Positions 14,753-24,394 are shown, counted from the stretch's first letter. The stretch is DNA of 64,000 nt from QYOJ01 sp043806735 (GCA_043806735.1 JAZDGR010000023.1:1-64000), one strand, 5' to 3'. Numbers and translations: made by a program. The notes: generated from the sequence alone by a model not told the origin.

Positions 14753-17341
14753 ATGAAGATCCTGATTACAGGGGCCAAAGGCCAGATGGGAAACGAATTC
14801 CAGGTTCTGAGCAAACAGGACAACTCGAATCAATTACTTTTTACTGACATTGACGAGCTTGATATTACCAATGCCAAGGCCGTTTCGGCTTTCCTTACCG
14901 TTGAAAAGCCAGATGTCCTGATCAATTGTGCGGGATACACCGCTGTGGACAAAGCGGAGCAGGAGCCGGAGAAAGCGTTTCTGATCAACGGCACTGCCGT
15001 GGAGATCCTCGCCAAAGCCGTTTCCCTCTCCAATACACTGCTCATTCATATCTCCACCGACTATGTATTCAATGGCAATTCAAATATACCCTATAGGGAG
15101 GAGGATTCCCCGGGTCCAATTTCAGTTTACGCCAGAAGTAAATATGAAGGAGAACGGGCGGTTGAGAAATATGCCAAACGGGGAATCATTATCCGAACTT
15201 CCTGGCTTTATTCCGCTTTTGGCCAGAACTTTGTCAAGACGATCCTGAAATACGGAATTGAACGAGGAACCCTGAGGGTTGTTGTTGACCAGATCGGGAG
15301 TCCAACCTATGCAAGGGATCTGTGTAAAGCCATCCTGGATATCCTCCCGGTCTTGGGAAAGCATCAGGGTGTTCAGGTATTCCACTTTGCAAATGAAGGG
15401 CTTGCCTCCTGGTTTGATTTTGCTAAAGCAATCGTTGGTTTTGCGGGCATCCCGTGTGAAGTCTACCCGATAGAGACCAGGGATTATCCCCTGCCGGCTA
15501 CACGTCCCTTCTATAGTGTGCTGAACAAAGAGAAAATCAAAGCAACCTTCGGGCTAACCATCCCATACTGGCGGGACAGCTTGCAGGATTGTATTCATAT
15601 GTTCGAGAAAGTGGATCCTAAAGTAATCAGTAGGGCCCAAGCCTGGTTAGAGGGAACATTTGATGAAGAGACAAAGGCACGGGTCAACGATTTGCTGGAG
15701 GACGATCCTGCGGAACTGACCGATGCCTTTTACCGCGATCTGGAGTTTGGCACCGGGGGATTACGCGGCATCATGGGAGTCGGGACTAACCGCATGAATA
15801 AATACACGGTAGGGATGGCAACCCAGGGGTTGGCGAATTACCTTAAAAAAATGTTCCGGGAAGTTCCTCAGATCCGCATGGCCATTTCCTATGATAGCCG
15901 GAACAACAGCCAGTTTTTTGCGCAAATCACTGCAGAAGTTCTTGCCGGGAACGGATTTCTGGTTTACCTTTTCAGGGAACTTCGGCCCACTCCGGAACTT
16001 TCTTTTGCCATCCGTCACCTGGGATGCCAAAGTGGTGTGATGATCACTGCGTCACACAATCCCAAAGAATACAATGGCTATAAGGCTTACTGGGATGACG
16101 GAGCCCAGATGATCGCTCCCCACGACATCAATGTCATCCAGGAGGTTCAGAAGATTACCTCCATCGATCAAGTGATCTGGCAGGGGAACAGCGGAAATAT
16201 CCTGACTATCGGCGACGAAATGGATGAGGTATACTTGAATAAAATTCTTGAATTGCGGCTTTCTCCTGAAATCATGGAACGGCAAAAAAAGCTTAAAATC
16301 GTCTATACTCCCCTTCACGGAACCGGGCAGACGTTAGTTCCCGTAATTCTCAGCCGGTTTGGATTTACAAATGTAACCGTTGTGCAAGAGCAAGCAGTTC
16401 CCGACGGAAATTTCCCGACCGTCCACTCCCCGAATCCCGAAGAACCTGATGCATTGGATCTTGCTATCAAACTGGCCACTCAAACCGATGCTGAACTGGT
16501 GATGGCCACCGATCCGGATGCTGACAGGGTTGGGATTGCCGTAAAAAACGACCAGGGTGAATTTATCCTCCTCAACGGGAATCAGACAGCCTCGCTTCTG
16601 TTTTACTATATCCTTACCCGGTGGAAGGAACTCGGGAAGTTAACCGGGCGGGAATATATCGTTAAAACAATCGTCACGACCGAGCTTCTGCGAGACATTG
16701 CAAGGTCGTTTAACGTGGAGTACTATGATGTTCTCACCGGTTTTAAATTCATTGCGGATATCATCAAAAAGAATGAACAGGAAAAAACCTTTATCGTGGG
16801 CGGGGAGGAGAGTTACGGATACCTTGTGGGGGATTTCGTCCGGGACAAAGATGCAGTCAGTGCATGTGCCATGATCGCTGAAACTGCTGCCTGGGTCGCA
16901 GATCAGGGGAAATCACTCTTCGATTTATTGATGGAAATCTATACAGGTTTTGCTTACTACAAAGAAAGTCTGCTTTCGGTTACCAAAAAAGGAAAATCGG
17001 GAGCCGAGGAGATCCAGGAGCTGATGATCGGGTACCGCGAGCGACCTATGACTTCGATCAACGGCATCCGGGTCACCGGGCTGAAAGATTACCTGACCCT
17101 GGAAGATAAAGACCTTATTCTTGGAACCTCAAAACCTATCCACCTCCCAAAGTCCAATGTTCTTCAGTTTATTCTGGAGGACGGTAGTGTGATCAGTGTC
17201 CGTCCTTCCGGCACGGAACCCAAGATCAAATACTATTTCGGAGTCAGGGAAAGCTTACAGGATCGGTCTTATTACAACCAGGTAGACGAAATTCTCCAGG
17301 AAAAAATCAACGGTATCATCCGATCTTTGAATTTGCAATAA
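14753..17341 (+). CDS. Fusion: dTDP-4-dehydrorhamnose reductase (RmlD) + phosphohexomutase
   Basis: One uninterrupted frame. Residues 1 to about 282 are a complete RmlD/RfbD (ITGAKGQMGNEF, INCAGYTAVDKAE, ISTDYVFNG, YARSKYEGE, ending in WRDSLQDCIH). From about 283 to the end is a complete alpha-D-phosphohexomutase: FGTGGLRGIMGVG, phosphoserine loop TASHNPKEYNG, metal loop DPDADRVGIA, sugar loop GGEESYGY, phosphate loop RPSGTEPK. There is no linker. An ATG at 15599 begins MFEKVDPKVISRAQAW, close to a normal mutase N-terminus, so the fusion looks like loss of the RmlD stop with the mutase start codon retained; internal initiation is possible. ATG 14753 is preferred over 14732, which overlaps uxs. 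Together the parts would feed sugar-phosphate and rhamnose pathways. Confidence 0.88.
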   Translation: MKILITGAKGQMGNEFQVLSKQDNSNQLLFTDIDELDITNAKAVSAFLTVEKPDVLINCAGYTAVDKAEQEPEKAFLINGTAVEILAKAVSLSNTLLIHISTDYVFNGNSNIPYREEDSPGPISVYARSKYEGERAVEKYAKRGIIIRTSWLYSAFGQNFVKTILKYGIERGTLRVVVDQIGSPTYARDLCKAILDILPVLGKHQGVQVFHFANEGLASWFDFAKAIVGFAGIPCEVYPIETRDYPLPATRPFYSVLNKEKIKATFGLTIPYWRDSLQDCIHMFEKVDPKVISRAQAWLEGTFDEETKARVNDLLEDDPAELTDAFYRDLEFGTGGLRGIMGVGTNRMNKYTVGMATQGLANYLKKMFREVPQIRMAISYDSRNNSQFFAQITAEVLAGNGFLVYLFRELRPTPELSFAIRHLGCQSGVMITASHNPKEYNGYKAYWDDGAQMIAPHDINVIQEVQKITSIDQVIWQGNSGNILTIGDEMDEVYLNKILELRLSPEIMERQKKLKIVYTPLHGTGQTLVPVILSRFGFTNVTVVQEQAVPDGNFPTVHSPNPEEPDALDLAIKLATQTDAELVMATDPDADRVGIAVKNDQGEFILLNGNQTASLLFYYILTRWKELGKLTGREYIVKTIVTTELLRDIARSFNVEYYDVLTGFKFIADIIKKNEQEKTFIVGGEESYGYLVGDFVRDKDAVSACAMIAETAAWVADQGKSLFDLLMEIYTGFAYYKESLLSVTKKGKSGAEEIQELMIGYRERPMTSINGIRVTGLKDYLTLEDKDLILGTSKPIHLPKSNVLQFILEDGSVISVRPSGTEPKIKYYFGVRESLQDRSYYNQVDEILQEKINGIIRSLNLQ

Positions 17342-19336
17342 ATGCAACAGAGATATCCGGCGGTCTTATCCTTTCTTTTTATTTTGCTTTTCATCTCACT
17401 GGTGCACCAGCTTCATGCACAGAGAAGTGGAAAACATCAAGGAATTCCGAAAACGTTTCTAAAGTATGATACCCTGGTATTGGCTCCCGGGGTCTACTTC
17501 ATCAATCCATACGAATATTGTATTATCGCGAAAGATACTACCATAATTCTGGCATGTTTCCGGAAATTATCAGTCGAAGAGGCAAACAAGCTTAGGAGTG
17601 AATCATTCTATGATTCCATTTATGCTAAACTTGGTGCGAACCAGTTTACCAGCTTGCTTTATGACATTGCCTTTGTTTCACCTAAGGTCAGTACCCTTCC
17701 TGACACAGTGCAGACACAAAAAATTGAAATTCCATTTCTGCCATACGCCGGGAAAGTTATCCGTGAAGTCAGGATCAAGACGTTGGATCCGTTCGGTCCT
17801 ACCATTTTTGATACGACCGGCCAGGCTGATACGAAGCTTGGCGCCTTCGGTAACAAGCTACACATCACGACCCGAAAGATGGTCATCAGGAAGAACCTGA
17901 TGTTCAAACCGGGTCAACTCGTGGATCCCGCTAAGATTGCCGACAATCAACGCATTTTGAAAGATCTGCCCTACATTGATGATGCCCGGATCGTGCTAAC
18001 GGAGACATCCCCAGGAAGTGATACAGTAGATGTAACTGTCATTGCAAAAGATGTCTTCCCTGTTGGAGTAACACTTACCATCCTGGACCCGATCAATTAT
18101 CGCGGAACGATTTACGATCGGAACCTGTTAGGGACAGGTGATCAGTTTGGGATACATCTTTCCGTAAAAGAGGCCCGGGCTCCATTTTTTAAATTCGACG
18201 GATTTTCCTTTAATCTAACGAATATCGGTGGTTCCTTTTTGAACGGACAGATCTATTTTACACGGGATGACGGAGGAAACCAGCAATGGTTCCTGGGAAT
18301 AACCAGACCCTTTTACAGTTATTCGGTAAAAGTGGCAGGCGGACTGAACTTTAGCCTGCAGACGACTGTGAATCCCGTCAATGACACAGTCACCAATGTC
18401 GGGAAGTTCCATCAGGAGTACGGCTGGATTGGGTATTCATCCCGGTTATCGGATGCGGATTCAATCACACGAATTGTATTTACGGAGGGAGTTTATAACC
18501 GTTATTATACGACACGTCCCATCGTAACCATTGATTCCAACAGCGGCTACTACAATACAACCTATTTTCTTACGGGGATAGCTCTGTCTAAAAACAGATA
18601 CTACAACGCTGATTATATCAACCAATTCGGGAAGACCGAATTGTTACCTTATGGTCATCTCTATCAGCTTATTCTTGGGCCCGTTATCACCGAATATTAT
18701 ACCCGGTTCTACATGGACATGGATCTTTCGGCAGGGAATTTTATTAAAAAATTCGGGGGGCTATACGGGCACATTAATTTGGGTGGGTATCTCAACAAGG
18801 ATCACTTAGAGGATTGTCTGCTAAAAATAAAACTAGGATATATGACCCGGTTATACTTATCGAAATCCAAGAGTTATAAATTCAGATCTTTTCTTAACCT
18901 GCAATATATATATGGATTCAATGAGCGGTCAAACAACGAAGACTATGCCGACCTGTCGACAGAAATGGGGATCCCCCATATAAATATCGATTCTCTCTTC
19001 AGGGGCATTAACCAGCTTGGCTTCAACCTGTCGTCAATTGCTTACACTCCTTGGTATTTTTATGGATTCAGATTTGCATTGCAGGCATCTGTCCAGGGCG
19101 GACTTGTTGCAGGACAAGGTCAGCCACTCTACCGCAGGCCATTTTACTGTGGCATCGGCGTGGGGATCCTGATCAAAAACGACAACCTGGTATTTCCGAC
19201 GTTTTTCTTCTCGTGTTTTGTTTATCCCACCGTACCGGGTGTTTCCTGGATCCAGTTCAACGGTTACGAAACGGGTTCACTTGGTGTACCTGATTTTAAT
19301 GTAAATCCTCCGGTTCTACAAACCATGCAGAATTAA
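17342..19336 (+). CDS. BamA/TamA-like outer-membrane protein with POTRA-like region
   Basis: 664 residues starting directly after the previous stop. A signal peptide is evident (VLSFLFILLFISLVHQLHA). After a 100-residue N-terminal region comes a POTRA-like stretch: GKVIREVRIKTLDPFG, then MFKPGQLVDPAKIADNQRILKDLPYIDDARI and VDVTVIAKDVFP. From about residue 240 on, alternating aromatic and polar residues typical of outer-membrane beta strands continue to the end. This is the layout of BamA-superfamily proteins; it is shorter than BamA and not the main copy by appearance. Its position after nucleotide-sugar genes may mean a role in surface export or assembly, but function is unknown. Confidence 0.7.
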   Translation: MQQRYPAVLSFLFILLFISLVHQLHAQRSGKHQGIPKTFLKYDTLVLAPGVYFINPYEYCIIAKDTTIILACFRKLSVEEANKLRSESFYDSIYAKLGANQFTSLLYDIAFVSPKVSTLPDTVQTQKIEIPFLPYAGKVIREVRIKTLDPFGPTIFDTTGQADTKLGAFGNKLHITTRKMVIRKNLMFKPGQLVDPAKIADNQRILKDLPYIDDARIVLTETSPGSDTVDVTVIAKDVFPVGVTLTILDPINYRGTIYDRNLLGTGDQFGIHLSVKEARAPFFKFDGFSFNLTNIGGSFLNGQIYFTRDDGGNQQWFLGITRPFYSYSVKVAGGLNFSLQTTVNPVNDTVTNVGKFHQEYGWIGYSSRLSDADSITRIVFTEGVYNRYYTTRPIVTIDSNSGYYNTTYFLTGIALSKNRYYNADYINQFGKTELLPYGHLYQLILGPVITEYYTRFYMDMDLSAGNFIKKFGGLYGHINLGGYLNKDHLEDCLLKIKLGYMTRLYLSKSKSYKFRSFLNLQYIYGFNERSNNEDYADLSTEMGIPHINIDSLFRGINQLGFNLSSIAYTPWYFYGFRFALQASVQGGLVAGQGQPLYRRPFYCGIGVGILIKNDNLVFPTFFFSCFVYPTVPGVSWIQFNGYETGSLGVPDFNVNPPVLQTMQN

Positions 19337-19367
19337 GTTTGTTATGTAACTTTACTGAAAAAAGATC

Positions 19368-19928
19368 ATGAGTATAACCACATCAGGGGAATCTCCCATC
19401 AAATCAAAACAGGTATTGGAGATGCTGACCGTTGCCAACGATTTTTGCCTGTTTATTGAGAAAGCAGGAGAGTATACCCCGGACCAGATTCTGACTTACC
19501 TGCAGCGCGTTTTTCCTGTACTCTATTTGAAAGCCTCTCTTCTGCCTGAACTAGAGATGGAAGATGAAGATGCCATTGAGCATTATGTAACCGAAGAACA
19601 ATGGGAAACGGTTTTCAACGAGCTTCGTTCCAAGCTGGGAGAAGAAGATTTATACTATTATATTGATCTTCATGAAAAAACGCAGCAGGATGCTGTCAGG
19701 GCAAGTATAGCTGAAAATGTCGCCGATCTCTTTCAAGACCTGAGAGATTTTGTCCTCCTTTACCAGAAACCTTTACAGTCATTCCAGGAAAACGCTGTAA
19801 AAGAATGCCGGCGTCTTTTCGAAACCCGTTATGGTTACAAGCTGGTCAATTGTCATACAGCGATTCATTACCTCCTTTATCAGGAAGGAATTAACGAAGA
19901 TTTTTCAACGTTTGAGAATCTATTCTGA
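19368..19928 (+). CDS. DUF5063 domain protein
   Basis: 186 residues, acidic and mostly helical by appearance, without signal peptide or membrane segment. It matches what I know of DUF5063, a Bacteroidota family of unknown function (features such as FPVLYLKASLLPE, TEEQWETVFNEL and a C-terminal VNCHTAIHYLLY). It lies 31 bp after the outer-membrane gene and 39 bp before the Hpt protein gene, which has its own promoter box. Confidence 0.75.
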   Translation: MSITTSGESPIKSKQVLEMLTVANDFCLFIEKAGEYTPDQILTYLQRVFPVLYLKASLLPELEMEDEDAIEHYVTEEQWETVFNELRSKLGEEDLYYYIDLHEKTQQDAVRASIAENVADLFQDLRDFVLLYQKPLQSFQENAVKECRRLFETRYGYKLVNCHTAIHYLLYQEGINEDFSTFENLF

Positions 19929-19934
19929 AAATCT

Positions 19935-19942
19935 TATATTTG
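19935..19942 (+). promoter_or_regulatory. -7 promoter box for the Hpt gene
   Basis: TATATTTG, a match to TAnnTTTG, 25 nt upstream of the Hpt gene ATG. Confidence 0.5.
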
Positions 19943-19967
19943 CTTCGTCAACCTAACACATGATTCC

Positions 19968-20312
19968 ATGCTTGATCGTAACAGATTCAATGAAAACTTT
20001 GTGTACCTCGATAAAGAAGTTATTGTTGAGATCATCGATATTTTTCTTGGTGAATACCAGGACCGGTTCAATAAAATCCAGAAAAACCTCTCTGAAAACG
20101 ACATTAACCAGCTGAGATTCAATGCGCATAGTCTGAAAGGAGTAATCGCCAATTTCATGGATCCAGTGACGATTGAATTATCACGCCTGCTGGATGAAAA
20201 AGCAAAGCAAAATGATACTACCGACATCCAGGAATTAGTCGACAATCTGAAGCAAGAGTCAGAATCTCTGGCGGAGGAATTGCGTGTGATACGGGGCGAA
20301 CTTACTTCCTGA
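19968..20312 (+). CDS. Stand-alone histidine phosphotransfer (Hpt) protein
   Basis: 114 residues, one Hpt four-helix domain. The phosphoacceptor motif HSLKG places the active histidine at residue 54. The protein would relay phosphate between a hybrid histidine kinase and a response regulator. No partner is adjacent; the nearest two-component genes are at 46 kb and 62 kb. The last 11 bp overlap the convergent TPR lipoprotein gene. Confidence 0.85.
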   Translation: MLDRNRFNENFVYLDKEVIVEIIDIFLGEYQDRFNKIQKNLSENDINQLRFNAHSLKGVIANFMDPVTIELSRLLDEKAKQNDTTDIQELVDNLKQESESLAEELRVIRGELTS

Positions 20313-21327
20313 GTGCGGATTTGTCCAGTCGGTTTAAACCCTCAATTGCCCTTTCGTTATTCACATCCAGGCCCAGCGTTTTTTGGTAATCCTTGTATGC
20401 TTCTTTCAATTGGCCGTTCAATTCAAATGCATACCCCCGGTTGAACCAGGCGTCGACATACCCTGAGTCAATCCGGATTGCATTGGTAAATGCATCAATG
20501 GCCTTGGGAAAATCATTCAGGTAGACCAGATAGATATATCCTTTGTTGTATGGGGCATTCCGGAAATCCGGTGCGGCCTTTGACAGTCGGTCATAGGTTA
20601 TAAAAGCCTTGTCGTACTGCCCGGTATTCTGATAATACATGCCCAGCATATAGAGCGCCTCTTTACTCGCAGGCTTAATTCGCAAGGCATTGGTCATGTA
20701 ACCTTCGGCCAGAGGATCATTGCTCAACGAAAAAAGCTCTCCAAGCTGGAGATAGGCTTCGAAATATTGTTGATCCTGATCCGCCGCCTTCATCAGATCT
20801 CCAACTGCCCTGGTCGTATCCCCTTTTTCCAGTAACGCAATGGCCCGGAGAAAATAGGCTTTGGGATTGTATTCGTCCTGTTTGATCATCTCGTTTAACA
20901 CCTGAAATGTTCGGGAGTGGTTTTTTAGAATCAGGTACAGTTTCGCAAGCTTCAGGCGTGCTTCATCGTCGGCCGGATCAAGAGAGAGAGCCTGGTTCAA
21001 GGCATCCATGCAACTCTGGGATTGTCCGAGAAACAATTGAATATCGGAAAGAGTAATGTAAAATGCAGGATTCTTTTCATTCAATGAAATGGCTGTATTG
21101 ATATCTTTCAGCGCTTTGTCAAATTCCAGATCATTCAAGTAGAATTTTGATCTCTGGTTATATAAATCCGGATTTTTTCGATCTTTCTCAATGTCCTCGT
21201 TCAGCCTGACAAGCGTAATTGCGGCAGAATCCGATCCATTGTCTTGATCTGATTTTGGCTGGTCAAACCCACAACCTGAAAAAATGGCCATGCACATCAG
21301 GAGCAACCCGGGAAGAAATAACCTCAT
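20302..21327 (-). CDS. TPR-repeat lipoprotein
   Basis: The preferred start is ATG 21327 rather than a longer frame from 21381, because it gives a clean lipoprotein signal (LFLPGLLLMCMAIFSGCG, cysteine about residue 17) and begins 1 bp after the recA stop codon. The mature protein, about 320 residues, is a run of about eight TPR units (for example ALKDINTAISLNEKNPAFYI, AINAIRIDSGYVDAWFNRGY-like segments). It is probably anchored in the membrane on the periplasmic side and acts as a scaffold. Likely co-transcribed with recA; link to DNA repair not evident. Confidence 0.8.
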   Translation of the reverse strand: MRLFLPGLLLMCMAIFSGCGFDQPKSDQDNGSDSAAITLVRLNEDIEKDRKNPDLYNQRSKFYLNDLEFDKALKDINTAISLNEKNPAFYITLSDIQLFLGQSQSCMDALNQALSLDPADDEARLKLAKLYLILKNHSRTFQVLNEMIKQDEYNPKAYFLRAIALLEKGDTTRAVGDLMKAADQDQQYFEAYLQLGELFSLSNDPLAEGYMTNALRIKPASKEALYMLGMYYQNTGQYDKAFITYDRLSKAAPDFRNAPYNKGYIYLVYLNDFPKAIDAFTNAIRIDSGYVDAWFNRGYAFELNGQLKEAYKDYQKTLGLDVNNERAIEGLNRLDKSALRK

Positions 21328-21328
21328 A

Positions 21329-22339
21329 TTACTTTTGCTCCTTGAGCGTTTCCATGATTTTGCCTTCGAGTTCATCCGCAAGTTCAGGGTTATCCAGGAG
21401 GATTTTTTTCACGGCATCCCTCCCCTGCCCGAGCTTGGTATCCCCGTAGCTGAACCACGAACCGCTCTTCTTGATGATATTCAGATCCGTTGCCAGGTCA
21501 ATGATCTCAAAGCCCCGTGAAATCCCTTCCCCAAAAATAATATCAAACTCGGCTTTCCTGAACGGAGGGGCGACCTTGTTCTTAACCACTTTCACTCTGA
21601 CCCGGTTCCCGACAGCATTGTCGCCTTCTTTAATCTGATTCAGTCTTCGGATATCCAGGCGGACCGATGCATAGAATTTCAGGGCGTGTCCACCTGTCGT
21701 GGTTTCCGGGTTCCCGAACATGACCCCGATCTTTTCCCTGAGCTGGTTGATAAAAATACAGCAGGTGGCTGTCTTGGATATTGTGGAGGTGAGTTTTCGC
21801 AAGGCTTGTGACATCAGTCTTGCCTGCAACCCCATTTTGGAATCCCCCATCTCCCCTTCAATCTCGCTTTTCGGGGTCAATGCGGCAACCGAGTCAATCA
21901 CAATGATGTCAATCGCCCCTGAACGGATCAGGTTCTCTGTAATTTCAAGGGCTTGTTCCCCGTTATCAGGCTGGGATACCAGCAGGTTTTCCACATCCAG
22001 TCCCAGTTTCTGCGCATAGAACCTGTCGAAGGCATGCTCCGCATCAATGAAAGCGGCAATACCTCCTGCTTTCTGCGCTTCCGATATCGCATGCAAAGCG
22101 AGTGTGGTTTTCCCCGAAGATTCAGGGCCATAAATCTCAATCACCCGGCCACGTGGCAATCCACCTATTCCGAGGGCTGCATCCAGACCAATGGAGCCTG
22201 TCTTGATCACCTCTACATGCTCAATGGCCGAATCCCCAAGCTTCATAACTGTTCCCTTGCCGTATGTCTTCTCGAGCTTGTCGAGCGTCAACTGCAGTGC
22301 TTTTAGCTTTTCCTTGTTAACTTCTGCATCTTTTGTCAT
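21329..22339 (-). CDS. recA: Recombinase RecA
   Basis: 336 residues from ATG 22339. RecA catalyses strand exchange and activates self-cleavage of LexA-type repressors, such as the XRE-S24 protein at 11.5 kb. Visible: Walker A GPESSGKTTLA, the MAW-like region DIIVIDSVAAL, loop L1 QARLMSQALRKL, loop L2 FINQLREKIGVMFGNPETTTGG, and the usual C-terminal region. A frame from 22366 would add nine residues, but AAGGAGGA at 22350-22343 sits just before ATG 22339, a rare strong Shine-Dalgarno for Bacteroidota, and settles the start. The -7 box is at 22415-22408. Confidence 0.96.
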   Translation of the reverse strand: MTKDAEVNKEKLKALQLTLDKLEKTYGKGTVMKLGDSAIEHVEVIKTGSIGLDAALGIGGLPRGRVIEIYGPESSGKTTLALHAISEAQKAGGIAAFIDAEHAFDRFYAQKLGLDVENLLVSQPDNGEQALEITENLIRSGAIDIIVIDSVAALTPKSEIEGEMGDSKMGLQARLMSQALRKLTSTISKTATCCIFINQLREKIGVMFGNPETTTGGHALKFYASVRLDIRRLNQIKEGDNAVGNRVRVKVVKNKVAPPFRKAEFDIIFGEGISRGFEIIDLATDLNIIKKSGSWFSYGDTKLGQGRDAVKKILLDNPELADELEGKIMETLKEQK

Positions 22340-22342
22340 AAG

Positions 22343-22350
22343 TCCTCCTT
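22343..22350 (-). promoter_or_regulatory. Strong Shine-Dalgarno of recA
   Basis: AAGGAGGA on the minus strand, 3 nt before ATG 22339 (4 nt from the GGAGG core). Such a sequence is unusual in this genome, where most starts have none. Confidence 0.6.
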
Positions 22351-22407
22351 TTTGATTTTTTCCCATTAATCCGGGAAAGGGTCAAAAGGTTATATCGATT
22401 TGTGAAT

Positions 22408-22415
22408 CAAAAGTA
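22408..22415 (-). promoter_or_regulatory. -7 promoter box of recA
   Basis: TACTTTTG on the minus strand, 68 nt upstream of the recA ATG. No copy of the ATAATCATTAT element found at dnaE and the lexA-like gene is seen here. Confidence 0.55.
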
Positions 22416-22457
22416 AAAAATATAATAGGGAGGAACTGTTTTTCATCCGCAGAGTTA

Positions 22458-23108
22458 TTAACAAACCGATTGTTGTTCCCTCCTGAAGTATTTGCAAAAA
22501 CCTGATATCCCGCATTCTCCGCATGCCGGTTTCCGCGCCTTACACACATACCTTCCGTGCAAGATCAGCCAATGGTGCGCACGCGGGATCAATTCGGGGG
22601 AGATATACCTGACCAGTTGCATTTCCGTCTGGTACGGATTTTTGGCGCCGGTAGTCAAGCCAATCCGTGCCGAGACTCTGTGTACATGCGTATCCACCGC
22701 CATGGCCGGTTTATTGAAAAGCACAGCTGCAAGAACGTTGGCAGTTTTCCGGCCAACTCCCGGAAGTTTCTGAAGAGTGTCTATATCGGATGGCATAATC
22801 CCGTTAAAGTCCTGGGTCAGAACCTGCGCCATACCTATCAGGTTTTTGGTTTTGTTGTTGGGATAGGAACAACTTTTTATCAACTCGAAAACCTCTTCAG
22901 GAGTTGCGCCAGCAAGCTTCTTTGCCGTGGGAAATTTCTTATAAAAAGTAGGCGTGGTCTGATTTACCCTCTTATCGGTGCATTGAGCTGAAAGAATTAC
23001 TGCTACGGCAAGCTGGTAGGGATCGTGGTAATGAAGTTCCGTACCGGCATCGGGATTGTGCTCCTGGAAATAGCGGATAACCTGTTCAAATCGTTCCTTT
23101 CTTGTCAT
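22458..23108 (-). CDS. nth: Endonuclease III
   Basis: Base-excision repair glycosylase/AP lyase for oxidised pyrimidines. From ATG 23108 it has 216 residues, close to the family norm (about 210-220); a start at 23129 adds seven. Motifs: helix-hairpin-helix LPGVGRKTANV with the catalytic lysine, the catalytic aspartate in AVDTHVHRV, and the C-terminal [4Fe-4S] cluster ligands C-x6-C-x2-C-x5-C (CKARKPACGECGISGFC). It lies upstream of recA on the same strand, in a DNA-repair neighbourhood. Confidence 0.95.
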   Translation of the reverse strand: MTRKERFEQVIRYFQEHNPDAGTELHYHDPYQLAVAVILSAQCTDKRVNQTTPTFYKKFPTAKKLAGATPEEVFELIKSCSYPNNKTKNLIGMAQVLTQDFNGIMPSDIDTLQKLPGVGRKTANVLAAVLFNKPAMAVDTHVHRVSARIGLTTGAKNPYQTEMQLVRYISPELIPRAHHWLILHGRYVCKARKPACGECGISGFCKYFRREQQSVC

Positions 23109-23145
23109 GGCGGTGGGATGAAAACGCAAGGCGCTATGATTCTAT

Positions 23146-24258
23146 TTAAAATCCGCGGCCAAGAATGGTGATTGAGCCCCTGAAGATTTCTTCGTCATAG
23201 AGCCCCTGACATTTGAGGATATAGAAGTAGACACCGTCAGGACAATTCCCACCATCCCAATCGCCACTCTTGTAATTGATTGCGGAGAATACTTTTTTCC
23301 CCCACCGGTCAAAAATCACCATTTCGTTTCCGAGGTAAGCATCGCGGAAATCAACCTCGGTATTGCCTTCGATCTGGATCTTGAACTGATCGTTTTTCCC
23401 ATCACCGTTTGGTGTAATGGCATAAGGTATCTTCAATTGTGCAATTTTTACCCGGATATCATGTACCACCGTGGTATCACAGCCATTCAGATCGGTGATT
23501 GTCAAAAGAATTGGATACTCCCCCGTTTTGGCGTAGGTATGAGTGGTCGGATTGACGTTTGATACCGTGATTTCATCAGCGAAATCCCATTCCCAGTTGA
23601 CGATTGAATCGAGATATTCGGGAGGAAATTCAACTGTAACCAGTGGATTTGTAAGGTAGAACGTATCCTGCGGGTGGGCGTAATCGTGGAGATAGGAAAT
23701 AAACGAGATTCCAGGCGATCTAAGGACATCTACATAGTAGGCGCTATCGAGTATGCATCCGGCCGAATCATATACTTTCAGCCGGTAGTTACCCATACAG
23801 AGACCGAATACGATCGTATCCTGGGAATATCCGCCTCCCCAGACAAAGTCGTATGGAGGAGTGCCTCCGGAGACCAGCGCTTTAAACTGGCCTTTGCAAT
23901 CGGCCCGGCATCCCAACGCGTTATACCTGTAAAGTGTATCAAACTTCATGGCAGGGTGCATGCGAAGATGCGCGTCGTTGCTGGTATCGATGGTTATTCC
24001 GTTGGAAACGATACACCGGTAAAATCCGGTATCCGATTCCAGGGCGTGTGAAAAGGAAAGGGTATCGTTGTTTCCCGGAATATCTATCCCGTTTTTTTGC
24101 CAACGGAAGGTAATTGCCCCTGTGTCGGTAACCGAAGCGATAAAGGCCATGCTATCGCGGTAACAAATTAGGGTATCTGACGGGGTCACCACGCAAATTA
24201 ACTGGGCCTGTGAGAAGAAAGGAAAATAAGTGATAAGCAACGGGAGGAATCGTCTCAT
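23146..24258 (-). CDS. Secreted protein with Ig-like, PKD-like and gliding-motility C-terminal domains
   Basis: From ATG 24258 the protein has 370 residues with a signal peptide (RRFLPLLITYFPFFSQAQ). An N-terminal Ig-like domain (YRDSMAFIASVTDTG ... SDTGFYRCIVSNG) is followed by a SprB-like segment (YRYNALGCRADCKG, GGTPPYDFVW), a PKD-like domain (WEWDFADEITVSNVNP, HTYAKTGEYP) and the gliding-motility-associated C-terminal domain (ITPNGDGKNDQFKI, VIFDRWGKKVF, DGVYFYILKC). The last domain is a type IX secretion (T9SS) sorting signal, so the protein is exported to the cell surface. The -7 box at 24289-24282 makes earlier ATGs at 24312 or 24279 unlikely. Confidence 0.88.
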   Translation of the reverse strand: MRRFLPLLITYFPFFSQAQLICVVTPSDTLICYRDSMAFIASVTDTGAITFRWQKNGIDIPGNNDTLSFSHALESDTGFYRCIVSNGITIDTSNDAHLRMHPAMKFDTLYRYNALGCRADCKGQFKALVSGGTPPYDFVWGGGYSQDTIVFGLCMGNYRLKVYDSAGCILDSAYYVDVLRSPGISFISYLHDYAHPQDTFYLTNPLVTVEFPPEYLDSIVNWEWDFADEITVSNVNPTTHTYAKTGEYPILLTITDLNGCDTTVVHDIRVKIAQLKIPYAITPNGDGKNDQFKIQIEGNTEVDFRDAYLGNEMVIFDRWGKKVFSAINYKSGDWDGGNCPDGVYFYILKCQGLYDEEIFRGSITILGRGF

Positions 24259-24281
24259 CAGTAGGATCGTGGTTTGCATTG

Positions 24282-24289
24282 CAAAAGTA
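24282..24289 (-). promoter_or_regulatory. -7 promoter box for the T9SS cargo gene
   Basis: TACTTTTG on the minus strand; it places the transcript start close to 24276, just upstream of the ATG chosen at 24258. Confidence 0.55.
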
Positions 24290-24394
24290 AGAATTATTTC
24301 TAAACCGGTCAAAAATGCCTTTTTTGAGCGAGAAGGCTGTCAAATTATCCGTGATGTGCCTGAATTTGTTCAACGGCAAGGTTTTTGCCAACCG

